Under the pieces are notes generated by a model. That model did not search any database, was not told where the DNA came from, and saw only the letters and a list, made by a program, of their open reading frames with translations. A stretch of DNA of 64,000 bases from JBJGXI01 sp045635475 (GTDB lineage Bacteria; Bacillota; Bacilli; Bacillales; Amphibacillaceae): the NCBI RefSeq assembly GCF_045635475.1, contig NZ_JBJGXI010000008.1, positions 1 to 64,000 on the forward strand, given 5' to 3'. The translations under genes and the position numbers were made by a program. Positions 25,902 to 35,771 of this stretch are shown here, one piece after another (the stretch's first letter is position 1; each line of letters begins with the position of its first letter).

Positions 25902-27401
25902 ATGTGGAACAACAAAAAAGGTAAAGAGAACCAACTTAATAACTTATACCCACAGCAAGCCTACCATAAACCATACAGTCTATTGAAAAAAACAGCAATT
26001 ACTACTTTTATTGGTGTAGGTTTAACGTTTAACATAGCTTTTGCAAATGATGATGGGTTATCAACCATTTTCCATGTATACGTTGACGGTGAACACGTTG
26101 GCCAAGTTGATAGTAAAGAAGTTATTCAAGCTTATGTAGATAAACGAGTAAGCGCTCAACAGGAGCAAAATAAAGACTTAGCCTTTACAGTCGGTGAAGA
26201 AATCTCCTATGTACCTGAGATGGTGTTTGAAGCCTCGGCTAAAAATGAGCAAGTATTAAATCAGCTAGATGAAGAAATATCGATAAAGGTAGATGCATAT
26301 CAATTAAAGATCGCAGATAAAGTTGTTGGAAACTTCAAAGACAAAGAGACTGCTGAAGCGGTTGTCACTTATTTCGAGTCTAAATACGTGGATCTTGAAA
26401 CACTAAATAAGATTAAAGATGCATCACAACAGTATCAAGCATTTTCGGATGAAGTAATTCCTGAACCTGAAACAGAATTAAAATTAGGTGAATCTAAAGT
26501 ATTAGACGTAACTCTATCAGAAGAAGTTTCATATTCTAGTGAAAAAATTTCTGCAGATCAAGTTTTAACAGAAAAGCAAGGTAGAAGACTATTAGAAAAA
26601 GGAACTTTACAAGATCAGTTACATAAGGTTGAAAAAGGTGAAGTGTTAGGAGCTATCGCTTCAAAGTATAACCTTACTATGGATGAATTATTAAAAATAA
26701 ATCCTTCACTTAAAGAAGATTCTATTTTACAAATTGGTCAAGAAATAAACGTAACAGATTACCAGCCATTTCTTGATGTATTTGTTAAAGAAGAAAAACT
26801 AGTCGAAGAACAAATTGCTTATGAAAAAGAAGTTGTTACCTCTGACGAGTTATATAAAGGGGATACAACCGTTAGACAAAAAGGGCAAGAAGGAACGAAA
26901 GAAGTTCACTATGCTATTGAAAAAGAAAATGGATCTGTAATCTCTCAAGAGATCATTGAACAAAACGTGACGAAAGAGCCTGTTAAAGAAATCATCGTTA
27001 AAGGTACGAAGGTGGTTCCCTCACGTGGAACAGGTGAGTTCAAATGGCCAACGGTAGGTGGAAGAATTACTAGTTATGTAGGAAGTCGCTGGGGATCGTA
27101 TCATAAAGCACTTGACATCGCAGGTGTAAGTAATCGTTCGATTATGGCAATTGATAATGGTGTAGTTGAATTTGCTGGTTGGCAAGGTAGCTATGGTAAT
27201 AAAGTCGTTATTAACCATAAAAACGGATATAAATCAGTTTATGCCCATCTGTCATCAATAAACGTTAGTGTTGGTCAAACAGTGGTGCGCGGTAAAACAA
27301 TTGGAATAATGGGTACAACAGGGAATTCTACTGGCATTCATTTACACCTTGAAGTGTATAAAAATGGTTCACTTATTACAAGTCCACAAAATCTATTCTA
27401 A
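25902..27401 (+). CDS. Cell-wall metallopeptidase with LysM, G5 and M23 domains
   Basis: The 499-residue protein has a membrane or signal segment at about residues 28-50 (KKTAITTFIGVGLTFNIAFA), a LysM peptidoglycan-binding repeat near residue 245 (HKVEKGEVLGAIASKYNLT), a G5 domain (about 290-370) and a C-terminal LytM/M23 endopeptidase domain. The zinc ligands are visible as HKALD and HLHLE. It probably cuts peptide cross-links. It lies directly upstream of the WalRK operon, which controls such hydrolases, so regulation by WalR is plausible. A ggaggaacg ribosome-binding site precedes the ATG. Confidence 0.9.
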   Translation: MWNNKKGKENQLNNLYPQQAYHKPYSLLKKTAITTFIGVGLTFNIAFANDDGLSTIFHVYVDGEHVGQVDSKEVIQAYVDKRVSAQQEQNKDLAFTVGEEISYVPEMVFEASAKNEQVLNQLDEEISIKVDAYQLKIADKVVGNFKDKETAEAVVTYFESKYVDLETLNKIKDASQQYQAFSDEVIPEPETELKLGESKVLDVTLSEEVSYSSEKISADQVLTEKQGRRLLEKGTLQDQLHKVEKGEVLGAIASKYNLTMDELLKINPSLKEDSILQIGQEINVTDYQPFLDVFVKEEKLVEEQIAYEKEVVTSDELYKGDTTVRQKGQEGTKEVHYAIEKENGSVISQEIIEQNVTKEPVKEIIVKGTKVVPSRGTGEFKWPTVGGRITSYVGSRWGSYHKALDIAGVSNRSIMAIDNGVVEFAGWQGSYGNKVVINHKNGYKSVYAHLSSINVSVGQTVVRGKTIGIMGTTGNSTGIHLHLEVYKNGSLITSPQNLF

Positions 27402-27430
27402 TATATGTTAATACCCAGGATTTAAATTAT

Positions 27431-27470
27431 AAAAACCTCTTGTCATCAAACGCTGGCAAGGGGTTTTTAT
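27431..27470 (+). terminator. Terminator of the M23 peptidase gene
   Basis: A 12-bp stem with one wobble pair (aaaaacctcttg at 27431-27442 with caaggggttttt at 27457-27468), ending in T residues. Confidence 0.85.
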
Positions 27471-27575
27471 TTAAGTTATCGGTTAGATCCTGTAACAGGT
27501 AATATGGCTATAGAGACAAGTTGTAAAAATTAAGGTAAAATGAAGGCAGCAAGAGAAAGAAAAGGATGTGAGGTT

Positions 27576-28280
27576 ATGAGTCAAAAGATACTCGTAGTAG
27601 ATGATGAAAAACCGATTGCGGACATTTTAAAATTCAATTTAGAAAAAGAAGGTTATCAGGTAGTATGCGCCTATGACGGAGATGAAGCGATTCGCATCAC
27701 AGAACAAGAAAATCCAGATCTGCTCTTGTTAGACATTATGCTACCGAATAAGGATGGTAATGAAGTTTGTAAAGAAATAAGAAAAAAGCATAATATGCCG
27801 ATTATCATGTTAACTGCAAAGGATTCAGAAATAGATAAAGTGCTAGGTCTTGAGCTTGGTGCTGATGATTACGTAACCAAACCGTTTAGTAATCGTGAAG
27901 TGATTGCTCGCGTAAAAGCTAATCTAAGAAGATTAAACCAGCCCACTAATGATCAAGAAAAAGAAACAAGAGACATTACAATTGGAAATCTAACTGTCCA
28001 CCCAGATGCCTATACCGTTACTAGGAATGGAAAGGAAATTGAATTAACACATCGTGAGTTTGAATTAATTCACTACTTAGGCCGTCATATTGGCCAAGTC
28101 ATGACTAGAGAGCACCTATTAGAAACGGTTTGGGGCTATGACTATTATGGAGATGTTCGGACTGTAGATGTAACCGTGAGAAGGTTGCGGGAAAAGATTG
28201 AGGACAACCCAAGCAACCCACTTTGGATCGTAACAAGGAGAGGTGTTGGATATTACTTGCGAAATCCTGATCAGGAGTAG
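27576..28280 (+). CDS. walR: Response regulator WalR (YycF)
   Basis: WalR is the essential OmpR-type regulator of cell-wall metabolism. The 234-residue product has a receiver domain with the acidic pocket VVDDEKP, phosphoacceptor Asp53 in LLLLDIMLP and Lys in VTKPFSNRE, and a C-terminal winged helix (LTHREFELIHYLGRH, DVTVRRLREKIE). An ATG 36 bp upstream is in frame, but the gtgagg before 27576 and the family N-terminus MSQKILVVDDE favour this start. It is followed by walK after 6 bp. Confidence 0.97.
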   Translation: MSQKILVVDDEKPIADILKFNLEKEGYQVVCAYDGDEAIRITEQENPDLLLLDIMLPNKDGNEVCKEIRKKHNMPIIMLTAKDSEIDKVLGLELGADDYVTKPFSNREVIARVKANLRRLNQPTNDQEKETRDITIGNLTVHPDAYTVTRNGKEIELTHREFELIHYLGRHIGQVMTREHLLETVWGYDYYGDVRTVDVTVRRLREKIEDNPSNPLWIVTRRGVGYYLRNPDQE

Positions 28281-28286
28281 AGCTAC

Positions 28287-30110
28287 ATGAAAAAGGTAGG
28301 ATTTTTTCAGTCGATCACATTAAAGTTCATTGTTATTCTAATTTTACTACTTCTTCTAGCTATACAAGTAATAGGATATTATTTTGTGCAAGAGTTAGAA
28401 GAAAGCCTAGTAGAAAACTTTAATACCAGCCTTGAGGACCGTCTAGAAGATCTTACTTACTATTTAAATGATACCTTTAAAAAAGAGCGAAGTGAGGAAG
28501 ATCCAACCTTAGAGGATGAAGTAGAAAAGATATTAGATTTATATGACAGTGATCTTTATACAGAGCTTCAAGTCATTGATAAGCAATCTCGTATAATCGG
28601 GGCAAATAATGATGATAGTCAATTAGGAAGACGTGTCATTGAAGATATTGACGTAACAAGAGCGATAACTTTCGGATACGAACCGAAGCCTAAGACCTAT
28701 TTAGATCGATATACACAAAAGCGTATGCTCGTTCGAATCATCCCACTTTACAATGAGGATGAAGTAGTTGGTGTCGTTCGGGTAAAAGCTTCAATGGAAG
28801 AAATTTATACACAAGTAAAAAGTATAACTAAAATATTCCTAAATGGTACGTTATTAGCTATAGCTGTATCCGTTATTGTTGGTATTTTAGTTGCCAGAAC
28901 AATTACAAAGCCAATTACAGAGATGCGTAAACAGGCAAAAATTATGTCAACTGGAGATTTTTCACAAAAGGTTAATGTATACGGCTATGATGAAATTGGG
29001 CAGTTGGCCACTACCTTTAATGAAATGAATGACAAGATTAAACAAGCGCATCTGACAACAGAAGGTGAGCGGAGAAAGCTTAGTTCTGTATTATCTAACA
29101 TGTCTGATGGTGTTATAGCTACAGATGAAACCGGTGCAATTACTTTGATGAATAAACCAGCTACCAATTTGATTGGTAAGAGCTTCGAAGAAATTAAAGG
29201 GAAGCAATTAATAGAAGTGTTGCAAATAGATAATAAAGTCGTTGATCTTATTGAGATCCAGGAAACAGGTTCTGTAATCATTGATTTTAGTGATGAAGAG
29301 CAATTTTTCTTAGTAAAAGCAAACTTCTCTATCGTTCAAGACGAAAATGAAATGATCACAGGATTCATCACGGTTATTAGTGATGTTACGGAACAAGAAC
29401 AGGTAGAAAAAGAGAGACGTGAATTTGTATCTAATGTATCACATGAATTAAGAACGCCATTAACGACGATGCGGAGTTATTTAGAAGCATTAACAGATGG
29501 TGCTTGGAAAGATGAGGAGATCGCTCCAAGATTTATGGAAGTAACGCAAAACGAAACAGAACGAATGATTCGGCTTGTAAATGATCTATTACAGTTATCT
29601 AAAATGGAAAATAAAGACCATATGCTATATAAAGAAAGAGTAAATATGGTTCCTTATTTACACCACTTAATCGATCGTTTTGAAATAAACAAGACAGAAC
29701 ACATTAGCTTTGTACGTCAATTGCCAAATGAAAATGTATTTATACGATTAGATAAAGATAAAATTACGCAAGTCGTTGATAATATTCTTTCTAATGCAAT
29801 CAAGTATTCTCCAGAAGGTGGAAAGATATCAATTAAAGTTATTAAGGATAAGCATAAGCTTGTGGTTAGTATTTCTGATGAAGGCATGGGGATTGCCAGA
29901 GAAAAGCTGGACAAGATATTTGATCGTTTTTACCGAGCAGATAAAGCAAGGTCTAGAAATTTAGGTGGAACTGGTTTGGGATTAGCCATTGCTAAAGAAA
30001 TTGTTGACGCTCACCACGGACAGATTTGGGCAGATAGTAAGGAAGGTAAAGGAACTACTATTTTCTTTACGTTACCGCTTATGAATAAAAAGCGGAGGGA
30101 TAAAGCATGA
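28287..30110 (+). CDS. walK: Sensor histidine kinase WalK (YycG)
   Basis: WalK phosphorylates WalR in response to wall status. The 607 residues give membrane helix 1 (about 12-32), an extracellular Cache/PAS domain, membrane helix 2 (about 186-205), HAMP, a cytoplasmic PAS domain (about 262-365), HisKA with phospho-acceptor His386 in VSHELRTPLTTMRSY, and HATPase with NILSNAIKYSPEGG near 499 and GGTGLGLAI. The architecture is complete. The walH start overlaps its stop by 4 bp. Confidence 0.97.
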   Translation: MKKVGFFQSITLKFIVILILLLLLAIQVIGYYFVQELEESLVENFNTSLEDRLEDLTYYLNDTFKKERSEEDPTLEDEVEKILDLYDSDLYTELQVIDKQSRIIGANNDDSQLGRRVIEDIDVTRAITFGYEPKPKTYLDRYTQKRMLVRIIPLYNEDEVVGVVRVKASMEEIYTQVKSITKIFLNGTLLAIAVSVIVGILVARTITKPITEMRKQAKIMSTGDFSQKVNVYGYDEIGQLATTFNEMNDKIKQAHLTTEGERRKLSSVLSNMSDGVIATDETGAITLMNKPATNLIGKSFEEIKGKQLIEVLQIDNKVVDLIEIQETGSVIIDFSDEEQFFLVKANFSIVQDENEMITGFITVISDVTEQEQVEKERREFVSNVSHELRTPLTTMRSYLEALTDGAWKDEEIAPRFMEVTQNETERMIRLVNDLLQLSKMENKDHMLYKERVNMVPYLHHLIDRFEINKTEHISFVRQLPNENVFIRLDKDKITQVVDNILSNAIKYSPEGGKISIKVIKDKHKLVVSISDEGMGIAREKLDKIFDRFYRADKARSRNLGGTGLGLAIAKEIVDAHHGQIWADSKEGKGTTIFFTLPLMNKKRRDKA

Positions 30111-31456
30111 AAATAGAAACGTTAAAATCAATTGTTTTAGTTTTCTTAATTACACTTAGCCTGACACTGACCTTAGGTATATGGAATTATCAGCCAAATG
30201 CAAGTCTAGAAGATAGTGATGATAATACAATCGAAGCTAAAATCGGTGGTATTCAAGAGACGAAGAAAAGCATTATTGAACCTTCACAGATGATATATCA
30301 CATAAATGGAAATCATCAAGGGCTTAAAGATAATCAAATAGAAGATTCTCTATATAAAGAGTTACAGAGTTCGTCAATATATGATTTTAGAAGCATGAAT
30401 GAAGTAGACAAGATAGGTCCCGAGCAGTCAAATCAATATGTTGAAATAGTATTTCCTACGGCGCTTCCTACAGATGTTATTCAAGATATATTTTCGACAA
30501 ACGAAGATATTACAATCCCAGGTAAACAGTTTGATCGAATGTACATTATTCTAGATGAAGATCAATCAGAGGAACAAATTCAGTTTGTTAATACCCAAAG
30601 TCAAAGCAATATTATAGCTAATATACAGAACTTTCCAGAAGAAAGAGATCAGATTATAAAGTACTATAATTCCAATAATCAATTAATTGATTATCTAGCT
30701 TTTAATGGTTTTAATGATATTCCCATCTATGTGCCTAGGGAATCGATTACTTTGGAACGGCATCCATTTCAAGCTAAACAGATTGCAACGAATCCATTAA
30801 GAAATGAATTATTCACTAATCCATCTGCAGTTCGCAGTAACAATGAAGATATCTTTGGTCCTGGAGAGCTACTAACCGATGGACAAAGGAAAATGTTCGT
30901 CTCAAAAAATTACTATATGGAGTTTACTGATCCAATACAAACAGAAGGTGAACGCGTCACTGGGAGAGATCTGATCACTAATACGTTGGCGTTTATTAAT
31001 AATCACGATGGTTGGACAACCGAAAAAGAGGATGAGTATATTTTATACGATCTTAATCTTTTGACGAATACAGTTAGATATCGACTAGTCTATGGAGGAT
31101 ATCCTGTCTTAGAAAATGATCAGTTATCCACGATAACTGTGAGCATGAGTAGTCAAAATGTTTCACAGTACTATCGTCCTTTGATCCAGTTACAAGGTCC
31201 ACCTTTATATGGACAGCAAGTAACGATGCCGTCTGGAGAACAAGTGATAAATGAGATTAACCGTAATCGACAATTTTCATCTCAAGTTATAAGAGATATT
31301 AAGATTGGGTATAGAATTGAGGAGCAACAAGGCGCACAATATGTTTTCACCCTAATACCAGCATGGTTTGTGAAAGATGGCCTAGGCTGGAGTGAATTAA
31401 CATTTGAAGAGATTCCTGTAGAAGGAGGCGAAGGTAATGCAGTGGGGGCAGATTAA
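30107..31456 (+). CDS. walH: WalK regulator WalH (YycH)
   Basis: WalH is a membrane-anchored extracytoplasmic protein that, with WalI, modulates WalK activity through membrane contacts. The 449-residue product has one N-terminal membrane segment (VLVFLITLSLTLTLGIW) and a large outside domain rich in acidic residues and Gln. The length is close to that of B. subtilis YycH. It overlaps both walK (4 bp) and walI (20 bp), so translation along the operon is coupled. Confidence 0.93.
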   Translation: MKIETLKSIVLVFLITLSLTLTLGIWNYQPNASLEDSDDNTIEAKIGGIQETKKSIIEPSQMIYHINGNHQGLKDNQIEDSLYKELQSSSIYDFRSMNEVDKIGPEQSNQYVEIVFPTALPTDVIQDIFSTNEDITIPGKQFDRMYIILDEDQSEEQIQFVNTQSQSNIIANIQNFPEERDQIIKYYNSNNQLIDYLAFNGFNDIPIYVPRESITLERHPFQAKQIATNPLRNELFTNPSAVRSNNEDIFGPGELLTDGQRKMFVSKNYYMEFTDPIQTEGERVTGRDLITNTLAFINNHDGWTTEKEDEYILYDLNLLTNTVRYRLVYGGYPVLENDQLSTITVSMSSQNVSQYYRPLIQLQGPPLYGQQVTMPSGEQVINEINRNRQFSSQVIRDIKIGYRIEEQQGAQYVFTLIPAWFVKDGLGWSELTFEEIPVEGGEGNAVGAD

Positions 31457-32324
31457 AACACTTTTTATCCTTTGTTTCCTTATTCTTGATATTTTTTTAA
31501 TACAGCAGTTTTTAGTTAGTAGGGAACCAGATATACCTTATTTACCGGAATCAACTGTGGAGGAAATTGTAAAAACAAATATCAAAGGCGTTGAAGATAT
31601 CCCTACTGAAACAACCCAAGCATCATACTTATATGCTTCAAGGAAACAGTTTACAGAAGAAGAAAAGGCAATGGTCAGTAGTTTTACAAACCAAGAAACA
31701 GAAATAGTGAACAACAATTTGATTGTATCCTTGTTTAAAGAACCGCTTGCATATAATCAAGACAATCCATCGGATATTCTTCCAAACTATGTGCTATATA
31801 GTGATCAATATGTATATTGGGGAAAAAATGATGCATCTAATACGTTAATTTATTTTCAAAAGAGTGATGACAAGCCGATTTACTATAATAGCGGTGGTAT
31901 CTTGCTTATCTTCTTAAATGAAGAAGGAGAAATGGTTCAGTACGTGCAAACCATGTTAACGAAGGAAGAAGATGAAGAAGATCAATATGACCTTATTAAC
32001 GCGTTTGATGCAGTAACGTACTTATATCGTTCTAATTCTTTAATTGAAGAAGATGAAATCACGGATTATCGAATTGGTTATCACACGGTTATTCCACTTT
32101 ATGATGGTGTACAAGTGTTTGCCCCTGCGTGGAAAATTACCGTTAATGGACAAAAAAATTATATTGTTAATGCAATTGAAGGTCACTCTTATCCGAAGAC
32201 GGATAATGTGTTCATAAGTGAAACAATTGATGAGTTTTTACAAGTGATGGAAGAAAAACAAGAACCAAGTAGCCTTTTAAGTAAAACAATAAATAGACTA
32301 ACGACAATTATGGAATCAGATTAA
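31437..32324 (+). CDS. walI: WalK regulator WalI (YycI)
   Basis: The 295-residue product starts MQWGQIKTLFILCFLILDIF, the single membrane helix of YycI, followed by an extracytoplasmic domain with the family ending (VQVFAPAWKITVNGQKNYIV). WalH and WalI form a complex with WalK. The start lies 20 bp inside the end of walH with gaaggaggcg upstream. Confidence 0.93.
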   Translation: MQWGQIKTLFILCFLILDIFLIQQFLVSREPDIPYLPESTVEEIVKTNIKGVEDIPTETTQASYLYASRKQFTEEEKAMVSSFTNQETEIVNNNLIVSLFKEPLAYNQDNPSDILPNYVLYSDQYVYWGKNDASNTLIYFQKSDDKPIYYNSGGILLIFLNEEGEMVQYVQTMLTKEEDEEDQYDLINAFDAVTYLYRSNSLIEEDEITDYRIGYHTVIPLYDGVQVFAPAWKITVNGQKNYIVNAIEGHSYPKTDNVFISETIDEFLQVMEEKQEPSSLLSKTINRLTTIMESD

Positions 32325-32338
32325 TGGAGTGGAGAAAC

Positions 32339-33136
32339 ATGAGTTTACGTTTTAGCGTACTAGCTTCAGGTAGTTCCGGGAACGCATTTTATATAGAAAC
32401 AGAAAAAGAACGAATATTAGTTGATGCAGGATTAAGCGGGAAAGAGTTAGAACGGCTATTTTCAGAAGCACAGCTTGATGCCAAAAATATATCGAAAATT
32501 TTAGTAACCCATGAGCATAGTGACCATATAAAGGGATTAGGTATTTTAGCAAGAAAATATAAATTACCGATCTATGCCAATGAAAAGACGTGGAAGGCGA
32601 TGGGGACTAGTATTGGGAAGCTAGAGCTTGATCAAAAATTCACTTTTAATATGGATGAAGTAAAAACTTTTAACGATCTTGATGTCCAATCGTTTGGTGT
32701 ATCCCATGATGCAGCTGAACCAATGTTTTACACCTTTCATCACGAAGGTAAAAAAGTGGCATTAGTAACAGACCTTGGGTATGTGTCAGAACGGATTAAA
32801 AAAACGGTTGAGAACGCAGATGCCTATATATTTGAATCAAATCATGATGTATCAATGCTTCGCATGGGTCGTTATCCTTGGAGTGTAAAACGAAGAATAT
32901 TAGGAGACTCTGGTCACGTATCAAATGAAGACTGTGCAATAGCATTAGGTGAAATCATTGGAAATCAAACAAAGCGTATTTATTTAGCCCACTTAAGCAA
33001 AGATAACAATATGAAAGATTTGGCGAGGATGTCAGTTGCAAACTACTTAAATGAGAGCGGATTTGCCATTGGCGAAAAAGTAGAGCTCCATGATACAGAC
33101 CCTCATGCACCGACGCCATTATATGAAGTGGGTTAA
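32339..33136 (+). CDS. walJ: MBL-fold hydrolase WalJ (YycJ)
   Basis: The 265-residue protein is a metallo-beta-lactamase-fold enzyme with the metal site THEHSDHIKG, preceded by SVLASGSSGNAFYIE. YycJ is a 5'-3' exonuclease-like protein linked to coordination of cell division and DNA metabolism. It closes the conserved WalRKHIJ operon. An ATG-less extension overlaps walI by one base (32324), but ggag at 32326-32334 and the family N-terminus MSLRFSVLASGSS support the ATG at 32339. Confidence 0.94.
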   Translation: MSLRFSVLASGSSGNAFYIETEKERILVDAGLSGKELERLFSEAQLDAKNISKILVTHEHSDHIKGLGILARKYKLPIYANEKTWKAMGTSIGKLELDQKFTFNMDEVKTFNDLDVQSFGVSHDAAEPMFYTFHHEGKKVALVTDLGYVSERIKKTVENADAYIFESNHDVSMLRMGRYPWSVKRRILGDSGHVSNEDCAIALGEIIGNQTKRIYLAHLSKDNNMKDLARMSVANYLNESGFAIGEKVELHDTDPHAPTPLYEVG

Positions 33137-33195
33137 ATCCGCCATTTACGTATTTCTCACGTCCTTGCCGCGATGAAAGGATGGGTTAGATTTCC

Positions 33196-34416
33196 ATGGG
33201 ATATTATGATGCGCATTATCGAAAACATCGTAAGAAACGCTCAGGTCTATTGAATTTGTTCATGGGTACTATAATTGGGGGCATATTGGTATTGGTGTTG
33301 TTTCCTACTTTTAGAGAAGCGAATTTCTTGCAGGAGGATGCTTCAGAACCTATCAGCACAACGGACAATAATGACTGGAACAACAGGGAATATAGCAATA
33401 ATAATGCGATTCAGAATCTAAGTGTCAATGTATCAAGTCAAATAACCGATATCGTAGGTAATGTCGCTCCGTCCGTTGTTGGTGTAGTCAATATTCAGTC
33501 ACAATCTAATTATTGGCTGGAGCACGAGACTAGCCAAGCGGGTACAGGCTCAGGCGTTATTTATAAGCGAACAGATGGGACAGCCTACGTTGTTACGAAT
33601 CACCATGTCATTTCAGGCGCGGATGAGGTGGAAGTGGTTCTGTCTAATGGTACTCATGTCCAAGCAGAACTACTTGGCAGTGACTTATTCACAGATTTAG
33701 CAGTGCTGGAAATGGACAGTGCACAAGTGCAACACGTTATTGATATTGGAAACTCCAATAATGTGAAAGTGGGCGAACCAGCGATTGCAATCGGTAGCCC
33801 TTTGGGATTGTACTTATCAGGTTCGGTTACCCAAGGGATCATTAGTGGAAAACAACGTGCGATACCACAGGATTTTGATATGGATGGTAGAGCAGACTGG
33901 CAAGCCGAAGTTATTCAGACAGACGCAGCTATCAATCCTGGCAATAGTGGTGGAGCATTAATTAATATGGATGGGCAATTAATCGGTATTAATTCAATGA
34001 AAATCGCACAGTCGGCTGTTGAAGGAATAGGGTTTGCAATTCCGATTAATGATGCGATCCCGATCATCGAACAATTGGAACAATATCATAAGGTAACTCG
34101 TGCATATTTAGGTGTGGAGTCCTATTCGATTGATGAACTACCTACAGTGGAGTGGCAACGAACCTTGCTATTACCTAAAACTGTAGAAAGTGGTATTTAC
34201 TTACGAAGCATTGAACCAATGTCCCCTGCCGATCGTGCAGGATTACAAGAATTTGATGTGATTACACATCTAGATGGCGTGCCTATGATCGACATTATTA
34301 GCTTGCGAAAGCATCTCTATCAAGAAAAGCAGCCAGGAGACGAGATGTCGGTCACATACTACCGTGACGGAGAAAAACGTGAAACGACAATTACGTTGGC
34401 GGCACAGGAGTATTAG
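33196..34416 (+). CDS. htrC: HtrA-type serine protease HtrC (YyxA)
   Basis: The 406-residue membrane-anchored protease has a basic N-terminus and one membrane helix (about residues 19-37), a trypsin-like domain with His137 (TNHHV), Asp in LFTDLAVLEM and Ser251 in NPGNSGGAL, and one C-terminal PDZ domain (about 300-400). It probably degrades misfolded proteins outside the membrane. It lies next to walJ as in B. subtilis (59 bp gap). Confidence 0.95.
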   Translation: MGYYDAHYRKHRKKRSGLLNLFMGTIIGGILVLVLFPTFREANFLQEDASEPISTTDNNDWNNREYSNNNAIQNLSVNVSSQITDIVGNVAPSVVGVVNIQSQSNYWLEHETSQAGTGSGVIYKRTDGTAYVVTNHHVISGADEVEVVLSNGTHVQAELLGSDLFTDLAVLEMDSAQVQHVIDIGNSNNVKVGEPAIAIGSPLGLYLSGSVTQGIISGKQRAIPQDFDMDGRADWQAEVIQTDAAINPGNSGGALINMDGQLIGINSMKIAQSAVEGIGFAIPINDAIPIIEQLEQYHKVTRAYLGVESYSIDELPTVEWQRTLLLPKTVESGIYLRSIEPMSPADRAGLQEFDVITHLDGVPMIDIISLRKHLYQEKQPGDEMSVTYYRDGEKRETTITLAAQEY

Positions 34417-34425
34417 GATTAAGTG

Positions 34426-34455
34426 GGTTGGACAAGGGAAAGTCCAACCTTTTTT
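34426..34455 (+). terminator. Terminator of the wal-htrC group
   Basis: Stem ggttggac (34426-34433) with gtccaacc (34442-34449) followed by six T residues. Confidence 0.85.
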
Positions 34456-34490
34456 ATGAAGCCCGCCTAAAGAGGGTAAACATCATAAAA

Positions 34491-34678
34491 TTATGCACAA
34501 CCTGTGGATAAATATGAGGATAACTATCTATATGTGGTGGCGAACGTGTATTCTTGCAACAAATAACGACAATGGATTGTGGATATGTGGATGGAAACCG
34601 GGGATAACTTGTTCATATTACGGGATAACCTGTGAATAATAGTGATTTTTATCAATATGGGTATAAGTATGTGGATAA
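34491..34678. promoter_or_regulatory. DnaA-box cluster downstream of htrC
   Basis: Two perfect boxes (TGTGGATAA at 34503-34511 and 34670-34678) stand with four near matches: TTATGCACA at 34491-34499, TGAGGATAA at 34515-34523, TGTGGATAT at 34578-34586 and TGTGAATAA at 34631-34639. All lie within 190 bp of AT-rich non-coding DNA. I recall a DnaA-box cluster near yydA (rlmH) downstream of yyxA in B. subtilis; this is the equivalent interval. Confidence 0.7.
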
Positions 34679-34765
34679 ATGAGCAGTTTTTTGACATAAG
34701 TTAAATAGGACAGATACAATATTTATAATAAATAAAAGCGAATCAAGTTGAGGAGGAGACGATCC

Positions 34766-35722
34766 GTGTACAAGGAGCCGATATTTTTACAACCTGTATT
34801 TCAGGAAAGAATCTGGGGTGGCCAAAAACTACATACTGAATTTGGATACGATATTCCGTATACACATACTGGAGAAGCGTGGGTGATTTCAGCGCATCCT
34901 AATGGTCCAAGCGAAATTAAAAATGGTCCATTAAAAGGGAAGACGTTAATTGATGCTTGGAACGAACACGGTGAACTGTTTGGTAGAGATGCGGCATCTG
35001 ATGAAGAGTATCCGCTGTTAGTAAAAATTCTAGATGCAGATAAAGATCTTTCTGTTCAAGTCCATCCGGATGATACATACGCTCGTGAAGTAGAGGGGCA
35101 ACCTTACGGAAAAACCGAATGCTGGTATGTGGTCAGCGCCGATGAAGATGCCGAAATTATCTTTGGTCATCATGCAAATTCTAGAGAAGAATTACAAAAG
35201 ATGGTGGATGAAGGTAAATGGGATAGTTTACTACGAAAAGTAAACGTACAAGCTGGTGATTTTGTTTATGTTCCAAGTGGTACGATTCATGCGATTGGTA
35301 AAGGAATTGTGATTTTAGAAACACAGCAGAGCTCAGATATTACCTACCGCGTGTATGATTACGATCGTACAGATGATAATGGAAACACACGTGAATTACA
35401 TTTAGAATCATCGATTGCCGTAACGACTGTGCCACATCAAGCGGTAGACATTGATGAGCAGGTAACTTACGTAGATGATTTGATTGTGAAGAGACTAGTA
35501 AAAGAAACATATTTTACTGTTTACCATTGTGAGTTAAGCGGACAAGCGGTACAAAAGCTGGACAATAAATTCTTGCAAGTCAGTGTCCTTGATGGAAGTG
35601 CGGAACTAAAAGTTGGTGAGGATACGTATTCGATAGAAAAAGGAGACCACTTTATCCTTCCTACTACAATCGACAGCTATACGTTATCTGGAAATGCTAC
35701 GTTTATTGCATCGCATACTTAA
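34766..35722 (+). CDS. manA: Mannose-6-phosphate isomerase, class I
   Basis: ManA interconverts mannose 6-phosphate and fructose 6-phosphate with a zinc cofactor. The 318-residue length fits the short Gram-positive form. Metal ligands are visible in QVHPDD, KTECWYV and GTIHAIG. The N-terminus EPIFLQPVFQERIWGG is typical. The GTG at 34766 has aggagga nine bases ahead; an in-frame TTG at 34748 lies on that ribosome-binding site. No sugar transporter or regulator adjoins it. Confidence 0.93.
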   Translation: MYKEPIFLQPVFQERIWGGQKLHTEFGYDIPYTHTGEAWVISAHPNGPSEIKNGPLKGKTLIDAWNEHGELFGRDAASDEEYPLLVKILDADKDLSVQVHPDDTYAREVEGQPYGKTECWYVVSADEDAEIIFGHHANSREELQKMVDEGKWDSLLRKVNVQAGDFVYVPSGTIHAIGKGIVILETQQSSDITYRVYDYDRTDDNGNTRELHLESSIAVTTVPHQAVDIDEQVTYVDDLIVKRLVKETYFTVYHCELSGQAVQKLDNKFLQVSVLDGSAELKVGEDTYSIEKGDHFILPTTIDSYTLSGNATFIASHT

Positions 35723-35733
35723 AATAAAAAAAG

Positions 35734-35768
35734 ATAACCCTCAGCAGGAATACGTTGCTGAGGGTTAT
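35734..35768. terminator. Bidirectional terminator between manA and the aldo-keto reductase gene
   Basis: A perfect 13-bp stem (ataaccctcagca at 35734-35746 with its complement at 35756-35768) with A-rich and T-rich flanks between convergent genes. Confidence 0.9.
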
Positions 35769-35771
35769 TAA

